This document shows positions 12,055 through 20,219 of a stretch of 64,000 bases of DNA, in pieces. Origin of the DNA: Candidatus Zymogenaceae bacterium (GTDB lineage: Bacteria; Desulfobacterota; Zymogenia; Zymogenales; Zymogenaceae); contig JAFGFE010000026.1 of NCBI GenBank assembly GCA_016931225.1, forward strand, positions 109,317 to 173,316. Reading direction: 5' to 3'. The position numbers were made by a program, and so were the translations under genes. Under the pieces are notes generated by a model. It made no database searches, was not told the origin of the DNA, and saw only the letters and a list, made by a program, of their open reading frames with translations. The stretch's first letter is position 1, and each line of letters opens with the position of its first letter.

Positions 12055-12215
12055 ATCCGTGTGATACTCCTGTGTGTGTCATCGTGAGGGTAACAGGTTT
12101 GATTCTGACACAGATTTTCTTCTTTGTACACGAAATTCTGGAAAACGCCGGGGGTGTTTGGTATATTAACAAAGGTTCCAATAAGATTTAAGATATATTT
12201 TTATACGGGGCAGTC

Positions 12216-12494
12216 ATGTCAACAGGTAAAGAACTGCTTCTTGTAATTCTATCCGCAATAGGTCTCTGGAGCGTCATCTCGTTGTTTACATGGTTTATCG
12301 GTGCGTATAAAGACATTGAGAAAAAAGAGGAAGGACGGAGATTCAGTTGGGGGGAGCGGTTTAAAGCCCTGATGACAGGTATAGGTGCTCTTTCCCTGAT
12401 ACATCTTGCCTCAAAAGATCCGGAGAGTTTTCAAGTGGTTATATCTCTGGCTTTTGTAATTTTTGTTATCTGGCTTATGTGGAATAGGAAGTAG
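12216..12494 (+). CDS. small two-helix membrane protein of unknown function
   Basis: A 92-residue protein with two hydrophobic segments (about residues 7-28 and 71-89) separated by a charged linker (YKDIEKKEEGRRFSWGERFKAL), suggesting a hairpin in the membrane. I do not recognise a family. The stretch is visibly more AT-rich and uses A/T-ending codons more than its neighbours, which may indicate recent acquisition. Only a weak GGGG ribosome site precedes the ATG. It stands alone between two minus-strand genes. It could be a spurious frame, though the clear hydrophobicity pattern argues for a real gene. Confidence 0.5.
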   Translation: MSTGKELLLVILSAIGLWSVISLFTWFIGAYKDIEKKEEGRRFSWGERFKALMTGIGALSLIHLASKDPESFQVVISLAFVIFVIWLMWNRK

Positions 12495-12520
12495 TTATTT
12501 TTGATAGGCGGCGATGGGAT

Positions 12521-12550
12521 AAAAAAACGGGGCGACACGGACGCCGCCCC
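12521..12550 (-). terminator. rho-independent terminator for the VWA gene
   Basis: On the minus strand a GGGGCG/CGCCCC stem with a 10-base loop is followed by a run of seven T. It lies 36 bases after the stop of the VWA-domain gene. Confidence 0.65.
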
Positions 12551-12585
12551 CATCAAAAAGGAGGAGAGGTGTGGTAGGCTGATCT

Positions 12586-13872
12586 CTATTTTAGAAACAG
12601 GTATGTGACGGCCACGGAATCGGTGGTGGGGAGGCCCAGGATCAGGTAGGGCGATCCCGCGCCCTCCTCGCCAGTCAGGGTCACGGTGATCACGTCCCCG
12701 TCCCGGCGCACCTCGGAAACGGTCAGAGCCCCCAGGCCCCGGTCACCCCCCGCCACGAACACTGCGGCGGTTTTGCTGTCGAAATCAAGTCCGGACACAT
12801 CCGCGACGTCGATGCCCGCATCCGTAAGAAACGTGTTGAGCTCTTTTTCGGACCCGAACAGCCCGTCGGCATCCTCACGAGTCGCCCCAACGGCGCCAGA
12901 CGATATGACCGTGTATGGCATCGGCTCGCCGTAGGTAACGCCCCGTTCCATCATCTTGGACTTCATCCCGGCGATCAGGATGGAATCCAGATTGTTTTCC
13001 ATGTCGCCGGAGTCGTAATATCCGCCGCCCATGCCGCCTTCCGTCTCCATCATTGTTGTTTCAGCCGGCGCTCCGGCGAAAAGCCCCCCGCCGCTCCCCG
13101 TGGGCGCCTCGGTTTTCGCGGCCAGGCCCTTTTTCTCCGCCTCTTCGGCGCCCATGCGCCACAGCTCCTCGGACGTGTCCTCGTCCATCACGTAGTAGTC
13201 GTCTCCGGCGATCATCACCGATTCCACCGTGCCGTCCTCGGCCATGTATTCACGCTTATAGGTCAGGTACTGAAAGGTTCCTTCTGTGCCCTTGGCGATG
13301 TCGGTGAAGATCGATACCCCGTCCGACGAGAGCCCGCTGCAGCCGATGGCGTTGATGATGATGTAGTCGTCCAGGGCCTGTTTCACCTCGTCCTGCCACC
13401 GCCAGTCCTGTTCGTAGTAGTGGGGTTCGGCGTCGCCGATGAGAAAGATCGTCTTTTCCGTGTCGATGTCCTTATCCCAGTTCATCTTTCTGACGGCTTC
13501 GTGCAACGCCTCGTTGACGCTCTCCGGCGTGTCGCCGCCGCCGTCGGCCCGAATGTCCCGGATAGCCCTGATGATGCCGTCGGTATCCCGGGTCAGCTCG
13601 AAGGTCTTGGTGATGTATTCATCCCCCCGGTCCCGGTAGAGCACCAGCCCGAACCGGACGTCCGGGGTGGGTTTGCCGCTTTCGATCTCGGTGATCATGT
13701 CGACGATGCTCTCCTTCACCACGGCGATCTCGTCGCCCATGGAGCCGGTGGTGTCGATGAGAAACACCACGTCCATCCTCGGCGCCTCGGCAAGGGCGAG
13801 AGGAGCGGTCAATGCCGTGCACAACATGGTCGAGAGAACCATCAGCAGAACTATGTGTGTTCGTCGTCTCAT
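12586..13872 (-). CDS. secreted von Willebrand factor A domain protein
   Basis: A 428-residue exported protein. A signal peptide (residues 1 to about 29, ending ALAEA) is followed directly by a VWA domain with the metal-ion-dependent adhesion site DTTGSMGD (D40, T42, S44) and the typical RFGLVLYRDRGDEY strand. The rest (from about residue 235) is Gly/Glu-rich with no family I recognise and ends in a beta-rich domain. The best guess is periplasmic or surface protein-protein contact. It is a single gene with its own terminator. Upstream, 13873-14084 holds no gene. Confidence 0.8.
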   Translation of the reverse strand: MRRRTHIVLLMVLSTMLCTALTAPLALAEAPRMDVVFLIDTTGSMGDEIAVVKESIVDMITEIESGKPTPDVRFGLVLYRDRGDEYITKTFELTRDTDGIIRAIRDIRADGGGDTPESVNEALHEAVRKMNWDKDIDTEKTIFLIGDAEPHYYEQDWRWQDEVKQALDDYIIINAIGCSGLSSDGVSIFTDIAKGTEGTFQYLTYKREYMAEDGTVESVMIAGDDYYVMDEDTSEELWRMGAEEAEKKGLAAKTEAPTGSGGGLFAGAPAETTMMETEGGMGGGYYDSGDMENNLDSILIAGMKSKMMERGVTYGEPMPYTVISSGAVGATREDADGLFGSEKELNTFLTDAGIDVADVSGLDFDSKTAAVFVAGGDRGLGALTVSEVRRDGDVITVTLTGEEGAGSPYLILGLPTTDSVAVTYLFLK

Positions 13873-14084
13873 TATATCCTCCAGGTTTTATACGTTCTGA
13901 CACACGGGCGACCCAGGGGGTTCCATTCACGCGCATCTTTTCCAGACGGGACGATCGATGTAAGGTGTTCGTCTCAACGAAGGACCAGTTCATTTTTAAA
14001 ATGAGCCCCGTTCTCGTTTCTTGATATGTGAATTTTTTCTGTCGTGTTGTGTAAAGGGGATGATCGGGTTTCGACGGGGGCCCG

Positions 14085-15068
14085 TTACCAGCCCAGCCCC
14101 GCCCTCGGATCGTAGGCGGACTGCTCGCCGAACTCTTTGAGGAGCCGTTTGCCGTCCTCGGGGATGTTCTTGGGGACGGAGATCTTAACGACGGCGAACA
14201 TGTCCCCCCGGCCGCTCCCCTTCAGGCGGGGTGCGCCCTTGCCCTTGAGGCGCAATTTTTGACCCCCCTGGGTTCCCGGGGGGATCGTCAGGCGGGTGGG
14301 GCCGTCCACCGTGGGGATCGTCACCTGCGCGCCCAGGGCGGCCTCGGTGATGGAGATGGGGATGTCGATGTATATGTCGTCCCCCTCGCGGCGGAAGTAG
14401 GGGTGGGGTGCGATCTGGGTGACGATGAAGAGATCACCGGACGGGCCGCCGTTTATCCCCGGGCCGCCCTTCCCCTTGAGCCGGACCCGGGAGCCGTCAT
14501 GGACGCCCTTGGGGATGGAGACGGTCAGGGTTTCGTTTCCTTTTCCTGTGTTCACGGATATGGTCGCGCTCTTTCCCCTTATCGCGTCCATGAAATCGAT
14601 CTGCATGGAATACTGGAGATCCTCGCCCTTTCCGGGGCGCCGGGCGCGGCTGTAGGTACGCCGTCCACCGCCCGCGGCGCCGAACAGCTCGCTGAAGATA
14701 TCGGAAAAGGACCCGAAGCTCTCTCCTCCGAAGGAGGAGCCGAAGTCGAACCCCTCAAAACCGCCGCCGGGTGCGCCCGAGCCGCTCCAGTGCCACCGGG
14801 CGCCGCCGGGCCCTCCGCCTCCCCGCCCCGAAAAATCACCCTGCCCGAAGGCCGCATGGCCGAACTGGTCATACATCTTCTTCTTCTCGGGGTTGGTCAG
14901 CACCTCATACGCCTCGGAGATCTCCTTGAACTTCTCCTCAGCGGCGGCGTCTCCCGGATTCATGTCCGGGTGATACTTGCGGGCAAGCTTCCGATAGGCT
15001 TTTTTTATGTCGTCGATCGAGGCGCTCCGGGAAATACCCAGCGCCTCGTAATAATCCATTTTGGACAT
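14085..15068 (-). CDS. DnaJ-family co-chaperone, CbpA-like (no zinc finger)
   Basis: This J-domain protein stimulates DnaK ATPase and delivers clients. In the 327 residues the J domain is complete (residues 5-68, with the HPD motif at 33-35). A long Gly/Phe-rich linker follows (about 75-130), then the two C-terminal substrate-binding domains. The cysteine zinc-finger of classic DnaJ is absent, so it is a class B (CbpA/DnaJ2) protein. It lies 44 bases after the hsp20 gene on the same strand, so the two are probably one stress operon. Start ATG 15068 is chosen; a second in-frame ATG three codons later is possible. Confidence 0.92.
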   Translation of the reverse strand: MSKMDYYEALGISRSASIDDIKKAYRKLARKYHPDMNPGDAAAEEKFKEISEAYEVLTNPEKKKMYDQFGHAAFGQGDFSGRGGGGPGGARWHWSGSGAPGGGFEGFDFGSSFGGESFGSFSDIFSELFGAAGGGRRTYSRARRPGKGEDLQYSMQIDFMDAIRGKSATISVNTGKGNETLTVSIPKGVHDGSRVRLKGKGGPGINGGPSGDLFIVTQIAPHPYFRREGDDIYIDIPISITEAALGAQVTIPTVDGPTRLTIPPGTQGGQKLRLKGKGAPRLKGSGRGDMFAVVKISVPKNIPEDGKRLLKEFGEQSAYDPRAGLGW

Positions 15069-15112
15069 CGCGCTTCACCATGGCTCAAAGAAAGATGTCC
15101 GACAATGCGGGA

Positions 15113-15562
15113 TCACGTCTCTTTTATTTCTATGACTCTGGCCGTCGATTTTTCGGCCTTGGGGATATGTATTTCAAGGATTCCGTCGATGAATTTCGCG
15201 CTCACACCGCTCTGGTCGACCGTGGTCGGAAGAGAAAAGGTTCTGGAAAAAGAGCCGTACGACCGCTCGATGCGATGGTAGTTTTCCTCCTTGATATCCT
15301 TTTCGAACGTACGCTCTCCCGTGAGAATCAGGGTGTTGTCCGTGATCTCTATGGAAACGTCGTCTTTCTTCAGGCCGGGGAGTTCCGCCTTGAGCACGAT
15401 CTCATCGTTCGTTTCGTATATGTCAACGGCGGGAGACCAGACCCCGGAGGCGAAGGATTGCTCGAAGACCCTGTTCCTGGAAATACTCTCCTCAAAGAGC
15501 CGATCCATGCGGTCCTGGAGCGTCAAGAGATCCCGAAACGGGTCCCACCTAATAAGAGCCAT
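15113..15562 (-). CDS. small heat shock protein, Hsp20/alpha-crystallin family
   Basis: An ATP-independent holdase of 149 residues. The N-terminus MALIRWDPFRDLLTLQDRMDRLF is typical of bacterial Hsp20. The alpha-crystallin domain follows, with VWSPAVDIYETNDEIVLKAELPG and ending in the SFSRTFSLP strand, and the C-terminus has a short extension (HIPKAE). I moved the start to 15562 because an excellent AAAGGAGGTG lies just upstream and the family begins there. The 33 extra residues of the longer frame form no sensible extension. It is first in an operon with the dnaJ-like gene, and a promoter lies about 40 bases upstream. Confidence 0.93.
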   Translation of the reverse strand: MALIRWDPFRDLLTLQDRMDRLFEESISRNRVFEQSFASGVWSPAVDIYETNDEIVLKAELPGLKKDDVSIEITDNTLILTGERTFEKDIKEENYHRIERSYGSFSRTFSLPTTVDQSGVSAKFIDGILEIHIPKAEKSTARVIEIKET

Positions 15563-15601
15563 CGTGCACACCTCCTTTTTTTCATGTTCACGTGCCGGTA
15601 A

Positions 15602-15652
15602 ATTGTAGCACGTCGTCTGTATTAATGTAAACACTATAACAATGAAAGTCAA
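15602..15652 (-). promoter_or_regulatory. overlapping promoters for hsp20-dnaJ
   Basis: On the minus strand TTTACA (15631-15626) and TACAAT (15607-15602) are 18 bases apart. A second pair, TTGACT (15652-15647) and TACATT (15629-15624), has 17 bases between. I see no CIRCE inverted repeat (TTAGCACTC type) here, so HrcA control is not indicated. Confidence 0.4.
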
Positions 15653-15744
15653 GAGAGCCACAGGTTTCCTCTTGACATGATGTATCTCCGGGTATTACAG
15701 TACTTGCGAACAAGAGAGCGTATTCTTGACAAGGGGGATGTGGG

Positions 15745-16200
15745 ATGTATCGTTTTACGCAAGTCTCAGGATCAATGTCCATATGTATCCTGATTGTGGT
15801 GTGTTTTCTGGCGGCGGGGTGTTCCGGAGTGGCGCATTCCCCGGAGGCGTGCAAGGACGCCGTGTTCGCCGCCCTGGAAAAAGACGACGCCGACGCCTTT
15901 TTTTCATACGTGCTCGAACCGCCGGAGGACAAGGACGATCGTGAAATGGAATTTTTATGGCTCAAGAGCAGGTTTGAGCCCTACATCGGGGGAGACGTCA
16001 TAGAGACCGAAGAACGGGATGACCGGGTCATCATAAAGATCGCCCCGGCCGAGGGACGGGAAAATAGTGTCACGCTCGGCTTCCCGACGGCGCCGATGTC
16101 GTTCGGCTTTGTCGAACAGGACGGGTGGAAGCTGGACGTGAAATATACCGAGAAAATGCGCGACCTCCAGGATCTCTACCGCGGCATCATGGGCGGATGA
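15745..16200 (+). CDS. putative lipoprotein of unknown function
   Basis: A 151-residue protein with an N-terminal hydrophobic segment ending in the lipobox LAAGC (Cys26, or Cys16 if the ATG at 15775 is used). The mature part is acidic. It begins with EACKDAVFAALEKDDADAFFSYV, which looks like the helix-turn-helix start of an NTF2/DUF4878-like fold (a protein that counts residues per helix around a conical sheet), and ends with a strand GWKLDVKYTEKM. That fold guess is weak. GGGGGATGTGGG precedes the start. It stands alone between the divergent hsp20 gene and a purine-rich spacer. Confidence 0.7.
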   Translation: MYRFTQVSGSMSICILIVVCFLAAGCSGVAHSPEACKDAVFAALEKDDADAFFSYVLEPPEDKDDREMEFLWLKSRFEPYIGGDVIETEERDDRVIIKIAPAEGRENSVTLGFPTAPMSFGFVEQDGWKLDVKYTEKMRDLQDLYRGIMGG

Positions 16201-16205
16201 TCCGA

Positions 16206-16305
16206 TTGAAGGTCCGAGGGGGGAAGGAGGGACGGGAAAACGGGGAGGGAACAAGAGACAGGGGGGGACGGAAGGGAAGGGAATGAATGGGAGGGCGAAA
16301 AGCGG
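16206..16305. other. polypurine tract with G-quadruplex potential
   Basis: About 100 bases after the lipoprotein gene are almost purely G and A on the plus strand. Runs at 16218-16249 (GGGGGG, GGG, GGG, GGGG, GGG with short loops) satisfy the usual four-G-tract pattern, and a second set begins with seven G at 16261. No gene is seen in this spacer. Confidence 0.5.
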
Positions 16306-16330
16306 CCCGCAATAAATGACGATTGGACGA

Positions 16331-16360
16331 AAAAAATCCCCGGTGTTCCGGGGATTTTTA
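16331..16360. terminator. bidirectional rho-independent terminator
   Basis: The stem AAATCCCCGG/CCGGGGATTT has a 4-base loop, preceded by A and followed by T runs. It lies between the convergent lipoprotein gene (ends 16200) and hydrolase gene (ends 16405). Confidence 0.8.
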
Positions 16361-16404
16361 ATGGATGCATCGGCGTGTGTGCCGCTTTAGACCGATTGCA
16401 GGAA

Positions 16405-17247
16405 TCAGTATCCCAACGCCTTCAGGACCCGCTCGTTGAAAATATCAGGGACCTCGCAGACCGGATTGTGCTCACCCTCCGGAATGGAGACGGTCGAGAG
16501 GTTCTTGAAATAAATGGCGACATGCTTGGTGAACTCACCCACGGGACCGAATGATTTCCCTCCCTGCACATAGATGGTGGGAATGTCGACCCGGTACGAG
16601 TTCAGATATTCGCTGAAATTCCTTCGGGCGAATTTTTCTATGGCCCTGAGAAATCCGAGGGAGCTTCTGACCGGTGTGCGCTCGAATCCCTCCCAGACAT
16701 AGGGCCAGTCGTCCTCCAGCTTCGCCTGGACCGGCATGAACGAGTTGATCATGTTGAACCCGGTGATATTTTTGAACACCAGAGAGTAGATGACGGGCCC
16801 GATGACCGGGACAAGAAAGATATAGAGATATTTCGGGAAGTACGCGTGCACCTCGATGAGCACCAAACGTTTGAGATATTGGGGAAACTGCCGGGCGAAC
16901 TCCATGGCCACGTTTCCACCAAGACAGTTGCCGAAGAGCGTCACGTTCTTCAGCTTCAGTTTGTCAAAAAATTTCTTTCCCAGTTCCACAAAATCCTGTA
17001 TGGAAAATCCGGGCATGGAGTCGCTCTTGCTGTATCCGGGCCACGCCGGGCGGTAGACGGTGAAGTGCTTGGCGAACCCCTCGTGGCACAGGCCGAAGGT
17101 ATCCTCATGGCCGATCCATCCGTGCCAGAAGACCAGCGGGGGACCGGAGCCGCTTATTTTATACGAGATATTACGGCCGTCGATTTCCACGGTGCGTCGT
17201 TCTTCAATCTCCGAATCAAAAGATCTGTTCGGCGTCTCCGTTTTCAT
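16405..17247 (-). CDS. alpha/beta hydrolase with cysteine nucleophile
   Basis: A 280-residue alpha/beta-hydrolase fold protein, probably cytoplasmic. The oxyanion strand and HGW motif are at residues 39-43 (VFWHG). The nucleophile elbow reads GNCLG (106-110), so Cys108 replaces the usual Ser, as in dienelactone hydrolases. A late catalytic-type His is present (H260 in PEGEHNPV). The strand that normally presents the acid reads IYVQGGKSFG, with no Asp, so the triad is atypical. The substrate is unknown; a hydrophobic cap (about residues 135-160) suggests a lipid or aromatic ester. It is a single gene upstream of a bidirectional terminator. Confidence 0.85.
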   Translation of the reverse strand: MKTETPNRSFDSEIEERRTVEIDGRNISYKISGSGPPLVFWHGWIGHEDTFGLCHEGFAKHFTVYRPAWPGYSKSDSMPGFSIQDFVELGKKFFDKLKLKNVTLFGNCLGGNVAMEFARQFPQYLKRLVLIEVHAYFPKYLYIFLVPVIGPVIYSLVFKNITGFNMINSFMPVQAKLEDDWPYVWEGFERTPVRSSLGFLRAIEKFARRNFSEYLNSYRVDIPTIYVQGGKSFGPVGEFTKHVAIYFKNLSTVSIPEGEHNPVCEVPDIFNERVLKALGY

Positions 17248-17597
17248 ACGAAAACCTCTTGTTGTGAAGGAAAAAAGTATATGGGGTGTCTTTCGGTGTG
17301 ATTACGTTCGGGATCTCGATCCCACAGGAGGGAAGATATAATCTCTCTCGGATGTGTGGAGGCATGTCTCATCTGATAGCTGTTGTGTCTGTGAGTATGG
17401 AATTCTGGTGCTAAAAGTTAGACATAGTATAAGGATTTCGTGATATTCTTGCAAGGACAAATAACACTATATCACATTTTTTCCTCCATGTCGGCGTATA
17501 TAGTAAAAATAAATAAATCTACGAAAATATTTGAAAAAAAGAGCGATTTTTGCTATAAATGTAAGATTACATACTTCATCGGAAGCGAGGTGATATC
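17248..17597. other. AT-rich intergenic region
   Basis: No gene is seen on either strand in these 350 bases. The part from about 17400 is strongly AT-rich. Its only clear element is the promoter at 17531 serving the small basic protein gene. Confidence 0.6.
17531..17559 (+). promoter_or_regulatory. sigma70-type promoter for the 32-residue basic protein
   Basis: TTGAAA (17531-17536) and TATAAA (17554-17559) are exactly 17 bases apart, about 40 bases before the TTG start at 17598, in an AT-rich setting. Confidence 0.65.
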
Positions 17598-17696
17598 TTG
17601 GGAAGCGTAATCAAGAAGCGTCGAAAGAAAATGAGAAAACATAAATACAAAAAACTGCGGGACAAGATGCGTCATAAGCGTCGCCGCGGTCGATAA
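17598..17696 (+). CDS. AURKAIP1/COX24-domain (bS22-like) small basic protein
   Basis: This 32-residue protein begins MGSVIKKRRKKMRKHKYKK and ends in an Arg-rich tail. Fifteen or more residues are Lys or Arg. It matches the tiny AURKAIP1/COX24-domain proteins found in many bacteria; the mycobacterial relative (bS22) is a ribosomal subunit component. A role on the small ribosomal subunit is therefore likely but inferred. The start is TTG, supported by GAGGTGAT four bases upstream and by the family's MGSVIKKRRKKM N-terminus. It has its own promoter and a GC-rich hairpin after the stop. It is easily missed because of its size and start codon. Confidence 0.88.
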   Translation: MGSVIKKRRKKMRKHKYKKLRDKMRHKRRRGR

Positions 17697-18076
17697 ACCG
17701 CTGATATCCGTCGCCCGTGCCGCCGCCGGTCTCCTCCCTCTCTTCCCAACCTGGGAAACGGGGGAGGAGGTTTATCGGCGGCGAGTCGTTCATGGACGAA
17801 AAGAGGGAGGTATCTGCATATCGTATACTATCGTATACCGGTTTCTGTCCGTATGTGGAGAGCACACCTCTTCCGTAATGACGTCGGCCGGTCCCGACGG
17901 GATCTCTGTATGTCGGAACAACCCATACCCGGGATTGCACGGAAAGGGGCCGTGTGCGGCGGCGGGCGCATATACGTGAACGATCAGACAGGTACTGAAA
18001 TCATCGAATTTCAAGAGGATTGAATCCGGGAAACGGGAGACGTCTTTCGGCGTCCCGTCTTGAGGGACCGACACGC
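17697..18076. other. intergenic region with a long hairpin
   Basis: No convincing gene. At 17720-17782 an extended imperfect inverted repeat is seen: CTCCTCCC (17731-17738) with GGGAGGAG (17762-17769), the inner TTCCCA/TGGGAA, and outer GCCGCC/GGCGGC arms. There is no T run, so it may stabilise or process the small-protein transcript rather than terminate it. The rest shows nothing. Confidence 0.4.
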
Positions 18077-18631
18077 GTGCAGGAAAAGCGACACATATTC
18101 ATCACCGGGCTTCCCGGGGTCGGCAAGACAACCCTGATTCGAAGCATCACGGACGTGCTGACGGGAAAAAAGACCGGGTTTTTCACCCGGGAGGATCGAT
18201 CGGGGGGACGTCGTATCGGGTTTACCATTGTCACCCTTGACGGGAATGAGACTCCCCTGGCGCGGAAATCGCCGGCCGGCGCGCATCGGATGGGGGCGTA
18301 TCAGGTTTTCGTGGACAATCTCGAGAAACTGGCGATCCCCGCTATAAAGGCCGAGGCCGATATCATCGTCATCGACGAAATCGGAAAGATGGAATGTATG
18401 TCGGAGCCTTTCAAGCGGGCCGTGCTGAATGCTCTGGATGGAGACACCCGGGTGGTGGCGACCGTCGCCAAAAAGGGAGTGGGATTCATCAAGGACGTGA
18501 AGCATCGTCGGGACGTATCGCTCTTCGAGGTGACCGTCAAGAATCGAGATGCGATGACCATTATGCTGCGGAAGAAGCTCATCGATGCTGAAAATCCGGT
18601 ATCCGAAGGCGAACGGGGAAGCGTCCGGTAG
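18077..18631 (+). CDS. THEP1-family nucleoside-triphosphatase
   Basis: A P-loop NTPase of the THEP1/NTPase_1 family, 184 residues. Walker A is GLPGVGKTT (11-19) and Walker B is IIVIDEIGKME, followed by the family-typical VVATVAKKG. In other species these enzymes hydrolyse NTPs slowly in vitro and their cellular role is unresolved. I use GTG 18077 because the longer TTG start adds 19 unstructured residues and because TGAGGG lies upstream. It ends 9 bases before engB and begins the run to ispE, so it is probably cotranscribed with them. Confidence 0.88.
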   Translation: MQEKRHIFITGLPGVGKTTLIRSITDVLTGKKTGFFTREDRSGGRRIGFTIVTLDGNETPLARKSPAGAHRMGAYQVFVDNLEKLAIPAIKAEADIIVIDEIGKMECMSEPFKRAVLNALDGDTRVVATVAKKGVGFIKDVKHRRDVSLFEVTVKNRDAMTIMLRKKLIDAENPVSEGERGSVR

Positions 18632-18640
18632 GAGGGTGCG

Positions 18641-19228
18641 ATGAAGGTGGTTTCGGCGGAATTCGTGTCGTCGGCGGTGGAGCCGTCCGGGTATTACAAG
18701 GATGGATCGCTCCCCCAGGTCGCCTTCGCGGGCCGCTCCAACGTGGGGAAATCGTCCCTTATCAACCGACTGTGCGGCCGGAAGAAGCTGGCCCGGACAT
18801 CCGGCACCCCCGGACGTACCCAGATGATAAACTTCTTCTCCATAAACGAGAGCCTCCTGTTCGTCGATCTGCCCGGATACGGGTACGCCAAGGTACCGGC
18901 GGATATCCAAAGGCGGTGGCGCCCGATGGTTAACAGCTACCTGGAGGACAATCCCGCCCTCAAACTCCTCGTTCTCATCGTGGATATCAGGCGGGGTCCG
19001 AAAGAAGAGGAACTGTCGCTCTTGGCGTGGCTTGCCGAGAACGGCGTACCGGCCCGGGTGGTGTTGACAAAGGCCGACAAACTGAAACGGGGGCAGATCG
19101 TCCGAGAGCGGGCGGCGGCGGCGGGGAGCATGGGCGCAAGCCCTGAGGAGTTGATACTCTTTTCTGCCGTCACCGGCCAGGGAAAAGAAGAGGTGTGGAA
19201 GGAAATCAGGAGCGCTGTCGGTGTCTGA
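18641..19228 (+). CDS. engB: ribosome biogenesis GTPase YihA/YsxC (EngB)
   Basis: An essential-type TRAFAC GTPase that assists large ribosomal subunit assembly. In 195 residues the G1 motif GRSNVGKSS is at 31-39, G3 at DLPGYGYAKVP and G4 at TKADK. Length is normal. GGAGGG lies just upstream of ATG 18641. Its stop lies inside the start of ispE (8-base overlap), so the two are translationally coupled. Confidence 0.96.
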   Translation: MKVVSAEFVSSAVEPSGYYKDGSLPQVAFAGRSNVGKSSLINRLCGRKKLARTSGTPGRTQMINFFSINESLLFVDLPGYGYAKVPADIQRRWRPMVNSYLEDNPALKLLVLIVDIRRGPKEEELSLLAWLAENGVPARVVLTKADKLKRGQIVRERAAAAGSMGASPEELILFSAVTGQGKEEVWKEIRSAVGV

Positions 19229-20171
19229 AGCGATTACCCTTTCGTCTCCGGCCAAGGTGAATCTCTTTCTGAAGGTTACCGGGAGGCGGGCGGACGGATA
19301 CCATACGCTCGTTACGGTCATGACAAAGGTCAGCCTGTACGATGAAATCATCATCGAGCTGGGCGGCCGGGGATTTACCATCACATCGTCGGATCAGACG
19401 GTACCCACGGACCGGAGAAACACGGTCCACCGGGCCGTGACGCTGCTGGCCGGGGAGACGGGCTTTTTGCCGGAAGAGGTGGGGATACGAATACACATCG
19501 AGAAAAACATCCCCTCCGAGGCCGGGCTGGGGGGAGGCAGCTCCAACGCGGCGGTGGTGATGGATGCCCTGAATGCACACCTTGCGTTGGGAATCAACCC
19601 CGACCGGCTGATGGCCCTGGCGGCACAGGTGGGGGCGGATGTGCCGTTTTTCCTGTTCGGGTCTCCCGCCCTGGCGACGGGGATCGGAGATGTGCTCGAG
19701 CCGATATCGGGCATCCCCCCGGCGTGGATGGTGATCGTCAAGCCCCCCCAGGGCGTCTCGACGGCCTGGGCATACGATCAACTTGATTTTAGGTTGACAG
19801 AAGAGAAAAAAAATATTATTATTCCGACGTTTTCTAATACGCTCACCAGTCTCATAGAAAACATGGTCAATGATTTCGAGACCGTGGTGATGCAGGGGGG
19901 GCCGGGTATGAGGGTGGACGAATTGAGGGGTAAGGGGGAAGAAATGAAAGGCGGGATGCACGGGACGCACCATGCGGGATTACCCGACATTTCCGCCGTC
20001 AAGGCCGAATTGAGGCGGCTTGGCTCGTTGGGGGCGCTCATGTCCGGCAGCGGGTCCGGAGTATTTGGGATCTTTCAGGGCCGAATGGAAGCCCAGAGGG
20101 CGTATGATGCGCTTTCAACCGATTCAAATAGAACCGTTTTTCTGGCGCATCATGTTTTCGATAGAGACTGA
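19221..20171 (+). CDS. ispE: 4-diphosphocytidyl-2-C-methyl-D-erythritol kinase
   Basis: IspE phosphorylates CDP-methylerythritol in the MEP isoprenoid pathway, so this organism probably makes isoprenoids by that route. It is a GHMP kinase with the N-terminal PAKVNLFLKVTGRRADGYH block and the ATP loop PSEAGLGGGSSNAA (98-111). The GHMP C-terminal motif ALMSGSGSGVFGIF is also present. At 316 residues it is longer than the usual 280-290; the extra length lies around residues 225-260, including a Gly/His-rich patch (GGMHGTHHAG). It starts at GTG 19221, overlapping engB, and is followed by spoVG, a conserved order. Confidence 0.94.
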   Translation: MSEAITLSSPAKVNLFLKVTGRRADGYHTLVTVMTKVSLYDEIIIELGGRGFTITSSDQTVPTDRRNTVHRAVTLLAGETGFLPEEVGIRIHIEKNIPSEAGLGGGSSNAAVVMDALNAHLALGINPDRLMALAAQVGADVPFFLFGSPALATGIGDVLEPISGIPPAWMVIVKPPQGVSTAWAYDQLDFRLTEEKKNIIIPTFSNTLTSLIENMVNDFETVVMQGGPGMRVDELRGKGEEMKGGMHGTHHAGLPDISAVKAELRRLGSLGALMSGSGSGVFGIFQGRMEAQRAYDALSTDSNRTVFLAHHVFDRD

Positions 20172-20219
20172 TGACCGGGAACCCGAGATTAGCACTAACA
20201 CGAGGCGTTGGAGGCATCC

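Noticed and set aside
15602..15745. CIRCE-type HrcA operator upstream of hsp20
   Set aside because: No TTAGCACTC-N9-GAGTGCTAA-like inverted repeat is present.
18011..19384. 457-residue minus-strand frame opposite THEP1 and engB
   Set aside because: It spans two well-supported plus-strand genes and shows no motif or signal; it is a shadow frame.
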